From Sophora flavescens (Eukaryota > Streptophyta > Magnoliopsida > Fabales > Fabaceae): a stretch of DNA of 64,000 nt. This document shows positions 22,445 through 34,263 of this stretch, piece after piece (within the stretch, counting starts at the first letter, position 1; each line of letters begins with the position of its first letter). The DNA lies in contig JAUPTC010000171.1 of the NCBI GenBank assembly GCA_030762895.1, positions 1-64,000 on the forward strand, read 5' to 3'. Made by a program: the position numbers and the translations under genes. Under the pieces are notes generated by a model, which was not told where the DNA came from, made no database searches, and saw only the letters and a list, made by a program, of their open reading frames with translations.

Positions 22445-23170
22445 TGATGACAACCAAATGGTGAGGTTGCCTTGTTGACGATCTTTTTGGTTGAATTTTA
22501 ACAATTAATTTGCTGGAACAATTTTGAGATTAAAATAAAGGGAAGAAAAGAAACAAATGGAAGGAGAATAGAGATGGTGATGGCGCCACAAACTAGAGAG
22601 TTTGATAAGCCAAGTGAAGTTCGCCACCAGAATCTTGGATTCTTGATAAGAACAAGATGGCTCAACCAAGAACCTAGGAGAACAAAATTCTCACAAAAGG
22701 ATTTCGATCCAAAATAATATCCAAAATTGTCATTCATGTGTTGGGGGGGCGTCTTACATATAGAGGAATGGCCTAAGATCAATCCTCCCATAATCAATAC
22801 AATTTAATGCCAAAAGATTCTCTAATAAGCTTGTGTACATCATGGTAAGTAGTGGACTTGACCCAAAAATTACACTAATGAATTGGGCCTAAACACACAA
22901 ACCATTACACTTATTGAAAATAAAATAAACAACTAAAATAGGACTCTTCTTCATGGTGCACGCCCCTCTTGTCATGGGTCCTTTAGTTGGATAATGTAAG
23001 TTAATAATTTGGGCTTCATTCCACCCAATCTTGCATTTGGGCTTGCTTCCATGATGAGAACCACAGTTTGACTTAACACTTGTTGGGCTTTCTTGGTTGT
23101 AACATTTGTCATTGGCCCACCAAGTCCTTGGCTAGCTTCTTGAACCATACTCCAAATTGGGCTCATATCA
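22445..23170 (-). repeat. Solo LTR, LTR_B-related (726 bp), TSD GGTAA
   Basis: In minus orientation it begins TGATATGAGCC (at 23170) and ends GGTTGTCATCA (at 22445). GGTAA flanks both sides (22440-22444 and 23171-23175). It is shorter than the ~980 bp LTR_B copies. Its U3 codes on the minus strand for GLGGPMTNVTTKKAQQ, the same LTR-coded tail as elsewhere, and is closest to the solo LTR at 61080. Confidence 0.92.
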
Positions 23171-24968
23171 GGTAACCATGTGATTCTTGCAAGTGGGTCA
23201 TGGGTTAACCATGGGATCCTTGCAAATGGGTCATGGATTAACCATGGGATCCTTTCTAAGAGGATCCTTGCAAGGGGGTTTTGAGTTAACCATGCGATTT
23301 TGGCAAGGGGGTCATTGGGTAACCATGGGATCCTTGCAAGTGGCTCATGCGTTAACCACAGGATCATGGGAAGTTGGTCATGAGAAAACCAGGGATCCTT
23401 GCAAGTGGGTCATGGGTTATAACCATGGGATCCTTGCAAGTGAGTCAACGGTTAACCATACGATCCTTTCTAAGGGGATCCTTGCCAGGGGGTTATGGGT
23501 TAACCATGGGATCAAGGCTGGTGGGCAATGGGTTAACCCTGGTATCCTTGCAAGTGGGTCATGGGTTAACCATGAGATCCTTGCATGTGCGACATGGGTT
23601 AACCCTGGGATCATAGCAAGGGGTCATGGTTTAACCACGGATCCATTCTAAGGGGATACTTGCAAGAAGGTCGTGGGTTAACCATGGGATCCTTGCAAGT
23701 GTGTCACATGTTAATCATGGGATCTTGGCAATGTAGTCATAGTTTAACCATCGGATTCTTGTAAGGGGGTCATGGGTTAAAAATGGGATCCTTGTAAGGG
23801 GATCATGGGTTAACCATGGGATCCTTGCAAGTAGGTCATGGGTTAACCATGAGATCCTTGCAAGGGGGTCATGGGTTAACCATGGGATCCTTTCTATGGG
23901 GATCCTTGCAAGGAGGTCATGGGTTAACCATGGGATCATGGCAAGTGGGTCATGGGTTAACCAAGGGATGCTTGCAAGTGGGTCACGGGTTAACCATGGG
24001 ATCCTTTCAAGTGGGTCATTGGTCAACCATGTGATTCTTTCTATGGGGATCCTTGCAAGGGGGTCATGGGTTAAGCATGGGATCATAGCAAGTGGGACAT
24101 GGTTTAACTAAGAGATCCTTGCAAATAGGACATGAGTTAACCATGGGATCCTTGCAAGGGGTCATGGGTTAACCATGAGATCAAAGCAAGGGGGTCATGG
24201 GATGACCATAGGATCCTTAATAAGAGGATACTTGCAAGGGGGTCATGTGTTAATCATGGGATCCTTGCAATTGGGTCATTGGTTAACCATGGGATCTTTA
24301 CAAGGCTGTCACTTGTTTACCATTGGATCCTTGCAAGATGGTCATGGATTAACCGTGGGATCCTTGCTTAGGGGCAGTAGGTTAACCATGGAACCATGGC
24401 AAGTGGGTCATTGGTTAACCATGGGATCCATGAAAAAGGGTCATGGGTTATAACCATGGGATCCTTGCAAGGCGGTCATGGGTTAACCATACGATCCTTT
24501 CTTTGGGGAATCTTGCAAGGGGGTTATGGGTTTACCATAGGATCATGGAAAGCGGGTCAAGGGTTAACCATGGGATCCTTGCAAGGGAGTTATGGATTGA
24601 CCATGGGATCATGGCTAGGGGATCTTGGGTTAACCATAGGATCATTTCAAGGGGGTCATGGAAAAACCCTCGGTTCCTTGCAAGGGGGTCATGGGTTAAC
24701 CATGGGATCCTTGTAAAGGGGTCATCGGTTAACCATGGGATTCTTGAAAAGGGGTCATGGGTTAACCATGGGATTCTTTCAATGGGGTCTTAGGATAACC
24801 ATGGGACCATGGTAAGTGGGTAATGGATTAACAATGGGATCCTTGCAAGTTGGTCAAGGGTTAACCATGCGATCCTTGCAAGTAGGTCATGGGTTAACCA
24901 TGGGATCATGGCAAGTAGGTCATCGGTTAACCAAGGGATCCTTGCAAGTGGGTCTAGGGTTAACCATG
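23171..24968 (+). repeat. 33-bp minisatellite, block 3
   Basis: Same family; several units carry a 15-bp insertion containing a second GGATCC (for example 23249, 23467, 23890, 24032, 24497). CCATG at 24964-24968 is the left target-site duplication of the 30-kb array. Confidence 0.95.
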
Positions 24969-25949
24969 TGATGACAACCAAATGGTGAGGTTGCCTTTGA
25001 TGATCTTTTTGGTTGAATTTTACCAATTACAAATCCAAGTCAGAAATGAGTTGTAACAAAAAAGGAAAAAAATATGAAAATGGTGAAGATTAGAGATGGT
25101 GATGGCGCCACAAACTAGAGAGTTTGATAAGCCAAGTGAGGTTCGCCACAAGAATCGTGGATTCTTGATAGGAACAAGATGGCTCAACCAAGAACCAAAG
25201 AGAGACAATTCCCTCACAAATGGATTTAATCCAAATTCAACATCCAAGTTCTTATTCAACATGAAAATGGAGTGTACAAATAGAGTATTAGGCTGCCAAC
25301 TTTTTGGCTTCCAAAAGAGATCATAACCCCCACAATAATTAGCCTAATCATGTCACTAAATGACTCACTAATTCCCTCCTTAACTCAGCCTCTAATGGTG
25401 AGTTTATTATTCTCTCATAACCATCATTATGTGGCTGCCACACTTGACTTCTCATATTAAAAAGTGTAACTCCCACATAATTAACAAAAAAATAAACAAA
25501 CTAATAACTTATAGGAGTTACTATTGGCATGCAAACCAAAGATTCCTCCTACTAAGCCCCAAATTCGTGTACAACATGGACTTAAGTGGGCTTGACCCAT
25601 TTGCAACACTTAGCCAATTTGGACACACACATAACCCTTTACACTTATTGAATTAAAATAAAACAACTAAGTGGACTCATAACTCAGAGCACGCCCCATT
25701 TGATAATGATCATGGGTCTTCTAGTTGAATGAGATAGGTCATCAATTGGGGCTCCATTCCATTTGTTTCATTCTTGGGCTTGCTTCTATCAAAATAGCCC
25801 CCATGTAATTAAGAGCTTGTTGGGCTTTCTTGTGTCTAACTCTTGTCATGGGCCCACCAAGTCCTTGATTTGATTCTTGATCCATGGTCTTCATTGGGCT
25901 CATATCATTCTTGTTGGAATTTGGACTTGCCCCCCCATGGCTCATATCA
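24969..25949 (-). repeat. LTR_B1 (outer 3' LTR of the array)
   Basis: 981 bp. It keeps GAATTTTACC near 25013 and GAATTAAAAT near 25650, where inner copies have GATTTTTACC and GAATGAAAAT; both match related LTRs outside the array, so they are ancestral states. The U3 codes on the minus strand for GLGGPMTRVRHKKAQQ (25742-25945). Confidence 0.95.
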
Positions 25950-26776
25950 TACCCTCATTCTTTAAGAAAATTCGTCCTCGAATTTATGACTTCAAGCCCA
26001 AGTAAGTTATCGAATATTGTGTTAAGATATCCATACTTTTGGTTAACCATGCTAGTTCCCAAGCCATGGAGTACCTCCCTTGGGATAAACTCTTCCATTA
26101 CATCGGTTGTATCAAACTTAAGTTCATAATATATTTCAATAGGAGGTAAAACATGAGTAGGTGCTTTATTGAGACTCTTGGAATCCTTGAAAGTTTCCCA
26201 ACCATGGGGTACTTCCTTTGGGATGAAATCTCCAAATTTCTGCAAAAGAGTTACAACACCACTAGGCAAAGAGATATCATTAGAAGCATTGGAAATTAAA
26301 CAAAAGTCCTTGCAATAAATTATGCATTGTGGCTGTCTTGAAATCAAAGCCCTCTTCTCCTCACTTTTTGTTGCCAAAAAACTCTCTTTTTGCTCACTAT
26401 TTTTCTCTTGCTCATCATTCTTCTTTTCACTCTCTTTTTCTTTTTCCTCTTGATTATCACTCTTCTTTTCACTCTCTTTTTATTTTTCCTTTTGATCATC
26501 ACTTTTATTTTCACTCTCTTTTGCTTTTGCCTCATTCTCTTGTTTTGTTTTCTCTCTCTCTTTCTTCTCATTCTCTTTCTTGTTGGAGTCTTCCACCAAC
26601 TTCTTCACATGGTCTTCAAAACTTTCCATTTGTCTTTTCATTCTTTCCTCTTTTCTCAACCTCTTTTGTTCGTTCTCTCTCATCCTCTTGTCACGCCTCT
26701 CATGCATTTGCCGGATCCACTCTTCAACCTCTTTCCTATGTTCTTGCACATAGTCGAAATTTTCAAATCGCAACAT
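25950..26776 (-). pseudogene. Internal ORF of array unit 1 (no nested LTR)
   Basis: This is the only copy with an empty nested-LTR site. From ATG 26776 (MLRFENFDYVQEHRKEVEEW) the frame is a charged, probably coiled-coil segment rich in K/E/R up to a TAA at about 26480. The same frame then continues with KESEKK-type repeats, SEEKRALISRQPQ and CKDFCLISNAS (like the CKDVFL/YKDVFL segment upstream of RT), then PKEVPHGWE, LPPIEIYYELKFDTTD, PREVLHGLG and NSRTNFLKE at the PPT. It has no capsid domain, zinc knuckle, protease, RT or integrase. One in-frame stop makes it a pseudogene unless read through. Confidence 0.75.
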
Positions 26777-26840
26777 AGCAAAAAGAAGAAAAGGAGAAAG
26801 GTAGAAGAAGAACAAAACTCAAAATTCAACCAAAGCCTAA

Positions 26841-26852
26841 GCTCTGATACCA
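26841..26852 (-). other. Primer-binding site of the array element
   Basis: On the minus strand TGGTATCAGAGC, an exact match to the common plant initiator-Met PBS, two bases from the LTR end. Later units are exact, except GCTCCGATACC (43140) and GCTCGATACC (45860, 51300), where the site is damaged. Confidence 0.9.
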
Positions 26853-26854
26853 CT

Positions 26855-27834
26855 TGATGACAACCAAATGGTGAGGTTGCCTTTGATGATCTTTTTGGTT
26901 GATTTTTACCAATTACAAATCCAAGTCAGAATTGAGTTGTAACATAAAAGGAAGAAAATATGAAAATGGTGAAGATTAGAGATAGTGATGGCGCCACAAA
27001 CTAGAGAGTTTGATAAGCCAAGTGAGGTTCGCCACAAGAATCGTGGATTCTTGATAGGAACAAGATGGCTCAACCAAGAACCAAAGAGAGACAATTCCCT
27101 CACAAATGGATTTAATCCAAATTCAACATCCAAGTTCTTATTCAACATGAAAATGGAGTGTACAAATAGAGTATTAGGCTGCCAACTTTTTGGCTTCCAA
27201 AAGAGATCATAACCCCCACAATAATTAGCCTAATCATGTCACTAAATGACTCACTAATTCCCTCCTTAACTCAGCCTCTAATGGTGAGTTTATTATTCTC
27301 TCATAACCATCATTATGTGGCTGCCACACTTGACTTCTCATATTAAAAAGTGTAACTCCCACATAATTAACAAAAAAATAAACAAACTAATAACTTATAG
27401 GAGTTACTATTGGCATGCAAACCAAAGATTCCTCCTACTAAGCCCCAAATTCGTGTACAACATGGACTTAAGTGGGCTTGACCCATTTGCAACACTTAGC
27501 CAATTTGGACACACACATAACCCTTTACACTTATTGAATGAAAATAAAACAACTAAGTGGACTCATAACTAGAGCACGCCCCATTTGATAATGATCATGG
27601 GTCTTCTAGTTGAATGAGATAGGTCATCAATTGGGGCTCCATTCCATTTGTTTCATTCTTGGGCTTGCTTCTATCAAAATAGCCCCCATGTAATTAAGAG
27701 CTTGTTGGGCTTTCTTGTGTCTAACTCTTGTCATGGGCCCACCAAGTCCTTGATTTGATTCTTGATCCATGGTCTTCATTGGGCTCATATCATTCTTGTT
27801 GGAATTTGGACTTGCCCCCCCATGGCTCATATCA
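26855..27834 (-). repeat. LTR_B2
   Basis: 980 bp; carries the derived GATTTTTACC and GAATGAAAAT states of inner copies. PPT on the minus strand ends ...GAATGAGGGTA at 27835. Confidence 0.95.
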
Positions 27835-28009
27835 TACCCTCATTCTTTAAGAAAATTCGCCCCTCGAATTTATGACTTCAAGCCCAAGTAAGTTATCGAA
27901 TATTGTGTTAAGATATCCATACTTTTGGTTAACCATGCTAGTTCCCAAGCCATGGAGTACCTCCCTTGGGATAAACTCTTCCATTACATCGGTTGTATCA
28001 AACTTAAGT
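27835..28009 (-). pseudogene. Distal part of internal ORF, unit 2
   Basis: Codes for the C-terminal FDTTDVMEEFIPREV to NSR segment, separated from the rest of the ORF by the nested LTR. The first TAAGT of the target-site duplication is 28005-28009. Confidence 0.75.
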
Positions 28010-28822
28010 TGATGCAAACCAAGGATGATGTCCAATTTGAGGCCAAATTAATATTTTTGATGAAAATTTTATTTTCATTGTGGTGAACCCGTATGCTTGA
28101 TTTGGTCAGATCTTGAGCTACGAATCTCCGATTGATGCATTCTTTGGTGTGTTGGAAAGCTTAGGGAATTATCTACAAATCATATCTCAGGCCTCTTGAC
28201 CAAATTCGGCTTCTATCATGGTGAAAAAGGGCTGCAAGCTTAATACGAATTCTTGGACCTTAAATGAGTTATATGTTAATTGGGCTACACTAAGCTTGAT
28301 GAATGAGCAAGGCCCATTATGAATGGTGGCTGGCACGTTTTTGAAACTCACAAAGGAGAGCAACCTTTGGCTTGCATGCCTAGGTAACTCCTTTAGAAGT
28401 TATGGAACCACTTTTATTATTTTCTTAAGTAGGATAGTTATGTTCTTTTAATAACCACTTAGTGGAGAGTTATGTCTAGGAGTTTATGTCATCTTATGAT
28501 GACCTTTGGTTTTTATTTCCCTATGCTATATGTACACACCTATTACATGATGAATGATAACTTTGAGTTCATTTTGGATTGATTCCAATTGTGAGAGTGT
28601 TTTCTCTCTTGGGTTCTTCATTGAGCCAACCCTTGTTCTTATCAAGAATCCAAGATTCTTGTGGCGAACCTCACATTGGCTTATCAAATCCCCTTGGATT
28701 TGTGGCGCCTACCTCCCATTTCTCATCTTATCCAATTTTGTATTTCATCTTCTTCTATAATTTTGCTTGGTCACTCAAGGATAGATCCGAAAATATATAT
28801 GTTCCTTGTTAGGATCATATCA
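28010..28822 (+). repeat. Nested solo LTR, unit 2 (813 bp), TSD TAAGT
   Basis: TGATGCAAACC...GGATCATATCA in plus orientation, opposite to its host, flanked by TAAGT at 28005-28009 and 28823-28827. It is a chimera: LTR_A-like U3 joined to LTR_D-like R/U5 just after the TATATGTACACACC promoter-like stretch. It has a single copy of the 17-bp motif TATTTCATCTTCTTCTA that is duplicated in all later units. Confidence 0.95.
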
Positions 28823-29480
28823 TAAGTTCATAATATATTTCAATAGGAGGTAAAACATGAGTAGGTGCTTTATTGAGACTCTTGGAATCCTTGAAAGTTT
28901 CCCAACCATGGGGTACTTCCTTTGGGATGAAATCTCCAAATTTCTGCAAAAGAGTTACAACACCACTAGGCAAAGAGATATCATTAGAAGCATTGGAAAT
29001 TAAACAAAAGTCCTTGCAATAAATTATGCATTGTGGCTGTCTTGAAATCAAAGCCCTCTTCTCCTCACTTTTTGTTGCCAAAAAACTCTCTTTTTGCTCA
29101 CTATTTTTCTCTTGCTCATCATTCTTCTTTTCACTCTCTTTTTCTTTTCCCTCTTGATTATCACTCTTCTTTTCACTATCATTTTATTTTTCCTTTTGAT
29201 CATCACTTTTATTTTCACTCTCTTTTGCTTTTGCCTCATTCTCTTGTTTTGCTTTCTCTCTCTCTTTCTTCTCATTCTCTTTCTTGTTGGAGTCTTCCAC
29301 CAACTTCTTCACATGGTCTTCAAAACTTTCCATTTGTCTTTTCATTCTTTCCTCTTTTCTCAACCTCTTTTGTTCGTTCTCTCTCATCCTCTTGTCACGC
29401 CTCTCATGCATTTGCCGGATCCACTCTTCAACCTCTTTCCTATGTTCTTGCACATAGTCGAAATTTTCAAATCGCAACAT
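28823..29480 (-). pseudogene. Proximal part of internal ORF, unit 2
   Basis: From ATG 29480 to the nested LTR; same charged N-terminus and same TAA as unit 1. The frame continues past the stop to LPPIEIYYEL and then runs into the LTR. Confidence 0.75.
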
Positions 29481-29558
29481 AGCAAAAAGAAGAAAAGGAG
29501 AAAGGTAGAAGAAGAACAAAACTCAAAATTCAACCAAAGCCTAAGCTCTGATACCACT

Positions 29559-30538
29559 TGATGACAACCAAATGGTGAGGTTGCCTTTGATGATCTTTTT
29601 TGGTTGATTTTTACCAATTACAAATCCAAGTCAGAATTGAGTTGTAACATAAAAGGAAGAAAATATGAAAATGGTGAAGATTAGAGATGGTGATGGCGCC
29701 ACAAACTAGAGAGTTTGATAAGCCAAGTGAGGTTCGCCACAAGAATCGTGGATTCTTGATAGGAACAAGATGGCTCAACCAAGAACCAAAGAGAGACAAT
29801 TCCCTCACAAATGGATTTAATCCAAATTCAACATCCAAGTTCTTATTCAACATGAAAATGGAGTGTACAAATAGAGTATTAGGCTGCCAACTTTTTGGCT
29901 TCCAAAAGAGATCATAACCCCCACAATAATTAGCCTAATCATGTCACTAAATGACTCACTAATTCCCTCCTTAACTCAGCCTCTAATGGTGAGTTTATTA
30001 TTCTCTCATAACCATCATTATGTGGCTGCCACACTTGACTTCTCATATTAAAAAGTGTAACTCCCACATAATTAACAAAAAAATAAACAAACTAATAACT
30101 TATAGGAGTTACTATTGGCATGCAAACCAAAGATTCCTCCTACTAAGCCCCAAATTCGTGTACAACATGGACTTAAGTGGGCTTGACCCATTTGCAACAC
30201 TTAGCCAATTTGGACACACACATAACCCTTTACACTTATTGAATGAAAATAAAACAACTAAGTGGACTCATAACTAGAGCACGCCCCATTTGATAATGAT
30301 CATGGGTCTTCTAGTTGAATGAGATAGGTCATCAATTGGGGCTCCATTCCATTTGTTTCATTCTTGGGCTTGCTTCTATCAAAATAGCCCCCATGTAATT
30401 AAGAGCTTGTTGGGCTTTCTTGTGTCTAACTCTTGTCATGGGCCCACCAAGTCCTTGATTTGATTCTTGATCCATGGTCTTCATTGGGCTCATATCATTC
30501 TTGTTGGAATTTGGACTTGCCCCCCATGGCTCATATCA
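29559..30538 (-). repeat. LTR_B3
   Basis: 980 bp, inner type. The C-run near 30530 is one or two bases shorter than in neighbours. Confidence 0.95.
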
Positions 30539-30711
30539 TACCCTCCTTCTTTAAGAAAATTCGTCCTCAATTTATGACTTCAAGCCCAAGTAAGTTATCG
30601 AATATTGTGTTAAGATATCCATACTTTTGGTTAACCATGCTAGTTCCCAAGCCATGGAGTACCTCCCTTGGGATAAACTCTTCCATTACATCGGTTGTAT
30701 CAAACTTAAGT
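30539..30711 (-). pseudogene. Distal part of internal ORF, unit 3
   Basis: As unit 2, with one base missing in GTCCTCAATTTATG near 30566 (others GTCCTCGAATT), so the NSR tail is shifted. Confidence 0.72.
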
Positions 30712-31542
30712 TGATGCAAACCAAGGATGATGTCCAATTTGAGGCCAAATTAATATTTTTGATGAAAATTTTATTTTCATTGTGGTGAACCCGTATGCTT
30801 GATTTGGTCAGATCTTGAGCTACGAATCTCCGATTGATGCATTCTTTGGTGTGTTGGAAAGCTTAGGGAATTATCTACAAATCATATCTCAGGCCTCTTG
30901 ACCAAATTCGGCTTCTATCATGGTGAAAAAGGGCTGCAAGCTTAATACGAATTCTTGGACCTTAAATGAGTTATATGTTAATTGGGCTACACTAAGCTTG
31001 ATGAATGAGCAAGGCCCATTATGAATGGTGGCTGGCACGTTTTTGAAACTCACAAAGGAGAGCAACCTTTGGCTTGCATGCCTAGGTAACTCCTTTAGAA
31101 GTTATGGAACCACTTTTATTATTTTCTTAAGTAGGATAGTTATGTTCTTTTAATAACCACTTAGTGGAGAGTTATGTCTAGGAGTTTATGTCATCTTATG
31201 ATGACCTTTGGTTTTTATTTCCCTATGCTATATGTACACACCTATTACATGATGAATGATAACTTTGAGTTCATTTTGGATTGATTCCAATTGTGAGAGT
31301 GTTTTCTCTCTTGGGTTCTTCATTGAGCCAACCCTTGTTCTTATCAAGAATCCAAGATTCTTGTGGCGAACCTCACATTGGCTTATCAAATCCCCTTGGA
31401 TTTGTGGCGCCTACCTCCCATTTCTCATCTTATCCAATTTTGTATTTCATCTTCTTCTATATTTCATCTTCTTCTATAATTTTGCTTGGTCACTCAAGGA
31501 TAGATCCGAAAAATATATATGTTCCTTGTTAGGATCATATCA
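30712..31542 (+). repeat. Nested solo LTR, unit 3 (831 bp), TSD TAAGT
   Basis: Same insertion as unit 2, but with the 17-bp motif near 31443-31476 in two copies and one extra A near 31508. Confidence 0.95.
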
Positions 31543-32200
31543 TAAGTTCATAATATATTTCAATAGGAGGTAAAACATGAGTAGGTGCTTTATTGAGACT
31601 CTTGGAATCCTTGAAAGTTTCCCAACCATGGGGTACTTCCTTTGGGATGAAATCTCCAAATTTCTGCAAAAGAGTTACAACACCACTAGGCAAAGAGATA
31701 TCATTAGAAGCATTGGAAATTAAACAAAAGTCCTTGCAATAAATTATGCATTGTGGCTGTCTTGAAATCAAAGCCCTCTTCTCCTCACTTTTTGTTGCCA
31801 AAAAACTCTCTTTTTGCTCACTATTTTTCTCTTGCTCATCATTCTTCTTTTCACTCTCTTTTTCTTTTCCCTCTTGATTATCACTCTTCTTTTCACTCTC
31901 TTTTTATTTTTCCTTTTGATCATCACTTTTATTTTCACTCTCTTTTGCTTTTGCCTCATTCTCTTGTTTTGCTTTCTCTCTCTCTTTCTTCTCATTCTCT
32001 TTCTTGTTGGAGTCTTCCACCAACTTCTTCACATGGTCTTCAAAACTTTCCATTTGTCTTTTCATTCTTTCCTCTTTTCTCAACCTCTTTTGTTCGTTCT
32101 CTCTCATCCTCTTGTCACGCCTCTCATGCATTTGCCGGATCCACTCTTCAACCTCTTTCCTATGTTCTTGCACATAGTCGAAATTTTCAAATCGCAACAT
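31543..32200 (-). pseudogene. Proximal part of internal ORF, unit 3
   Basis: From ATG 32200; charged domain to the TAA near 31904, then the RT-linker-like segment up to the nested LTR. Confidence 0.75.
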
Positions 32201-32278
32201 AGCAAAAAGAAGAAAAGGAGAAAGGTAGAAGAAGAACAAAACTCAAAATTCAACCAAAGCCTAAGCTCTGATACCACT

Positions 32279-33259
32279 TGATGACAACCAAATGGTGAGG
32301 TTGCCTTTGATGATCTTTTTGGTTGATTTTTACCAATTACAAATCCAAGTCAGAATTGAGTTGTAACATAAAAGGAAGAAAATATGAAAATGGTGAAGAT
32401 TAGAGATGGTGATGGCGCCACAAACTAGAGAGTTTGATAAGCCAAGTGAGGTTCGCCACAAGAATCGTGGATTCTTGATAGGAACAAGATGGCTCAACCA
32501 AGAACCAAAGAGAGACAATTCCCTCACAAATGGATTTAATCCAAATTCAACATCCAAGTTCTTATTCAACATGAAAATGGAGTGTACAAATAGAGTATTA
32601 GGCTGCCAACTTTTTGGCTTCCAAAAGAGATCATAACCCCCACAATAATTAGCCTAATCATGTCACTAAATGACTCACTAATTCCCTCCTTAACTCAGCC
32701 TCTAATGGTGAGTTTATTATTCTCTCATAACCATCATTATGTGGCTGCCACACTTGACTTCTCATATTAAAAAGTGTAACTCCCACATAATTAACAAAAA
32801 AATAAACAAACTAATAACTTATAGGAGTTACTATTGGCATGCAAACCAAAGATTCCTCCTACTAAGCCCCAAATTCGTGTACAACATGGACTTAAGTGGG
32901 CTTGACCCATTTGCAACACTTAGCCAATTTGGACACACACATAACCCTTTACACTTATTGAATGAAAATAAAACAACTAAGTGGACTCATAACTCAGAGC
33001 ACGCCCCATTTGATAATGATCATGGGTCTTCTAGTTGAATGAGATAGGTCATCAATTGGGGCTCCATTCCATTTGTTTCATTCTTGGGCTTGCTTCTATC
33101 AAAATAGCCCCCATGTAATTAAGAGCTTGTTGGGCTTTCTTGTGTCTAACTCTTGTCATGGGCCCACCAAGTCCTTGATTTGATTCTTGATCCATGGTCT
33201 TCATTGGGCTCATATCATTCTTGTTGGAATTTGGACTTGCCCCCCCATGGCTCATATCA
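32279..33259 (-). repeat. LTR_B4
   Basis: 981 bp; has ACTCAGAGC near 32993, shared only with LTR_B1 and LTR_B11 (others ACTAGAGC or ACGAGAGC). Confidence 0.95.
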
Positions 33260-33434
33260 TACCCTCATTCTTTAAGAAAATTCGTCCCTCGAATTTATGA
33301 CTTCAAGCCCAAGTAAGTTATCGAATATTGTGTTAAGATATCCATACTTTTGGTTAACCATGCTAGTTCCCAAGCCATGGAGTACCTCCCTTGGGATAAA
33401 CTCTTCCATTACATCGGTTGTATCAAACTTAAGT
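33260..33434 (-). pseudogene. Distal part of internal ORF, unit 4
   Basis: C-terminal segment ending at the PPT, with an extra C in GTCCCTCGAA shifting the tail (INSRDEFS). Confidence 0.72.
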
Positions 33435-34263
33435 TGATGCAAACCAAGGATGATGTCCAATTTGAGGCCAAATTAATATTTTTGATGAAAATTTTATTTT
33501 CATTGTGGTGAACCCGTATGCTTGATTTGGTCAGATCTTGAGCTACGAATCTCCGATTGATGCATTCTTTGGTGTGTTGGAAAGCTTAGGGAATTATCTA
33601 CAAATCATATCTCAGGCCTCTTGACCAAATTCGGCTTCTATCATGGTGAAAAAGGGCTGCAAGCTTAATACGAATTCTTGGACCTTAAATGAGTTATATG
33701 TTAATTGGGCTACACTAAGCTTGATGAATGAGCAAGGCCCATTATGAATGGTGGCTGGCACGTTTTTGAAACTCACAAAGGAGAGCAACCTTTGGCTTGC
33801 ATGCCTAGGTAACTCCTTTAGAAGTTATGGAACCACTTTTATTATTTTCTTAAGTAGGATAGTTATGTTCTTTTAATAACCACTTAGTGGAGAGTTATGT
33901 CTAGGAGTTTATGTCATCTTATGATGACCTTTGGTTTTTATTTCCTATGCTATATGTACACACCTATTACATGATGAATGATAACTTTGAGTTCATTTTG
34001 GATTGATTCCAATTGTGAGAGTGTTTTCTCTCTTGGGTTCTTCATTGAGCCAACCCTTGTTCTTATCAAGAATCCAAGATTCTTGTGGCGAACCTCACAT
34101 TGGCTTATCAAATCCCCTTGGATTTGTGGCGCCTACCTCCCATTTCTCATCTTATCCAATTTTGTATTTCATCTTCTTCTATATTTCATCTTCTTCTATA
34201 ATTTTGCTTGGTCACTCAAGGATAGATCCGAAAATATATATGTTCCTTGTTAGGATCATATCA
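33435..34263 (+). repeat. Nested solo LTR, unit 4 (829 bp), TSD TAAGT
   Basis: Two copies of the 17-bp motif; TTTCCTATGC near 33951 lacks one C compared with unit 3. Confidence 0.95.

Noticed and set aside
21215..24800. Many open frames of 65-220 codons with repeating MGSLQVGHGLT / NHGILASGSWV / IPWLTHDPLAR residues
   Set aside because: They are the 33-bp minisatellite read in different frames; 33 is a multiple of three, so frames stay open on both strands. No start context, codon bias or homology supports a protein.
17877..24968. CRISPR-like array (regular repeats of ~33 bp)
   Set aside because: Repeats are contiguous without unique spacers, diverged between units, and lie in eukaryotic retrotransposon DNA.
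26329..26857. Plus-strand frames of 149-155 codons rich in Phe/Leu/Ser in each array unit, looking like membrane proteins
   Set aside because: They are the antisense of the K/E-rich internal ORF; A-rich codons read backwards give Phe/Leu/Ser.
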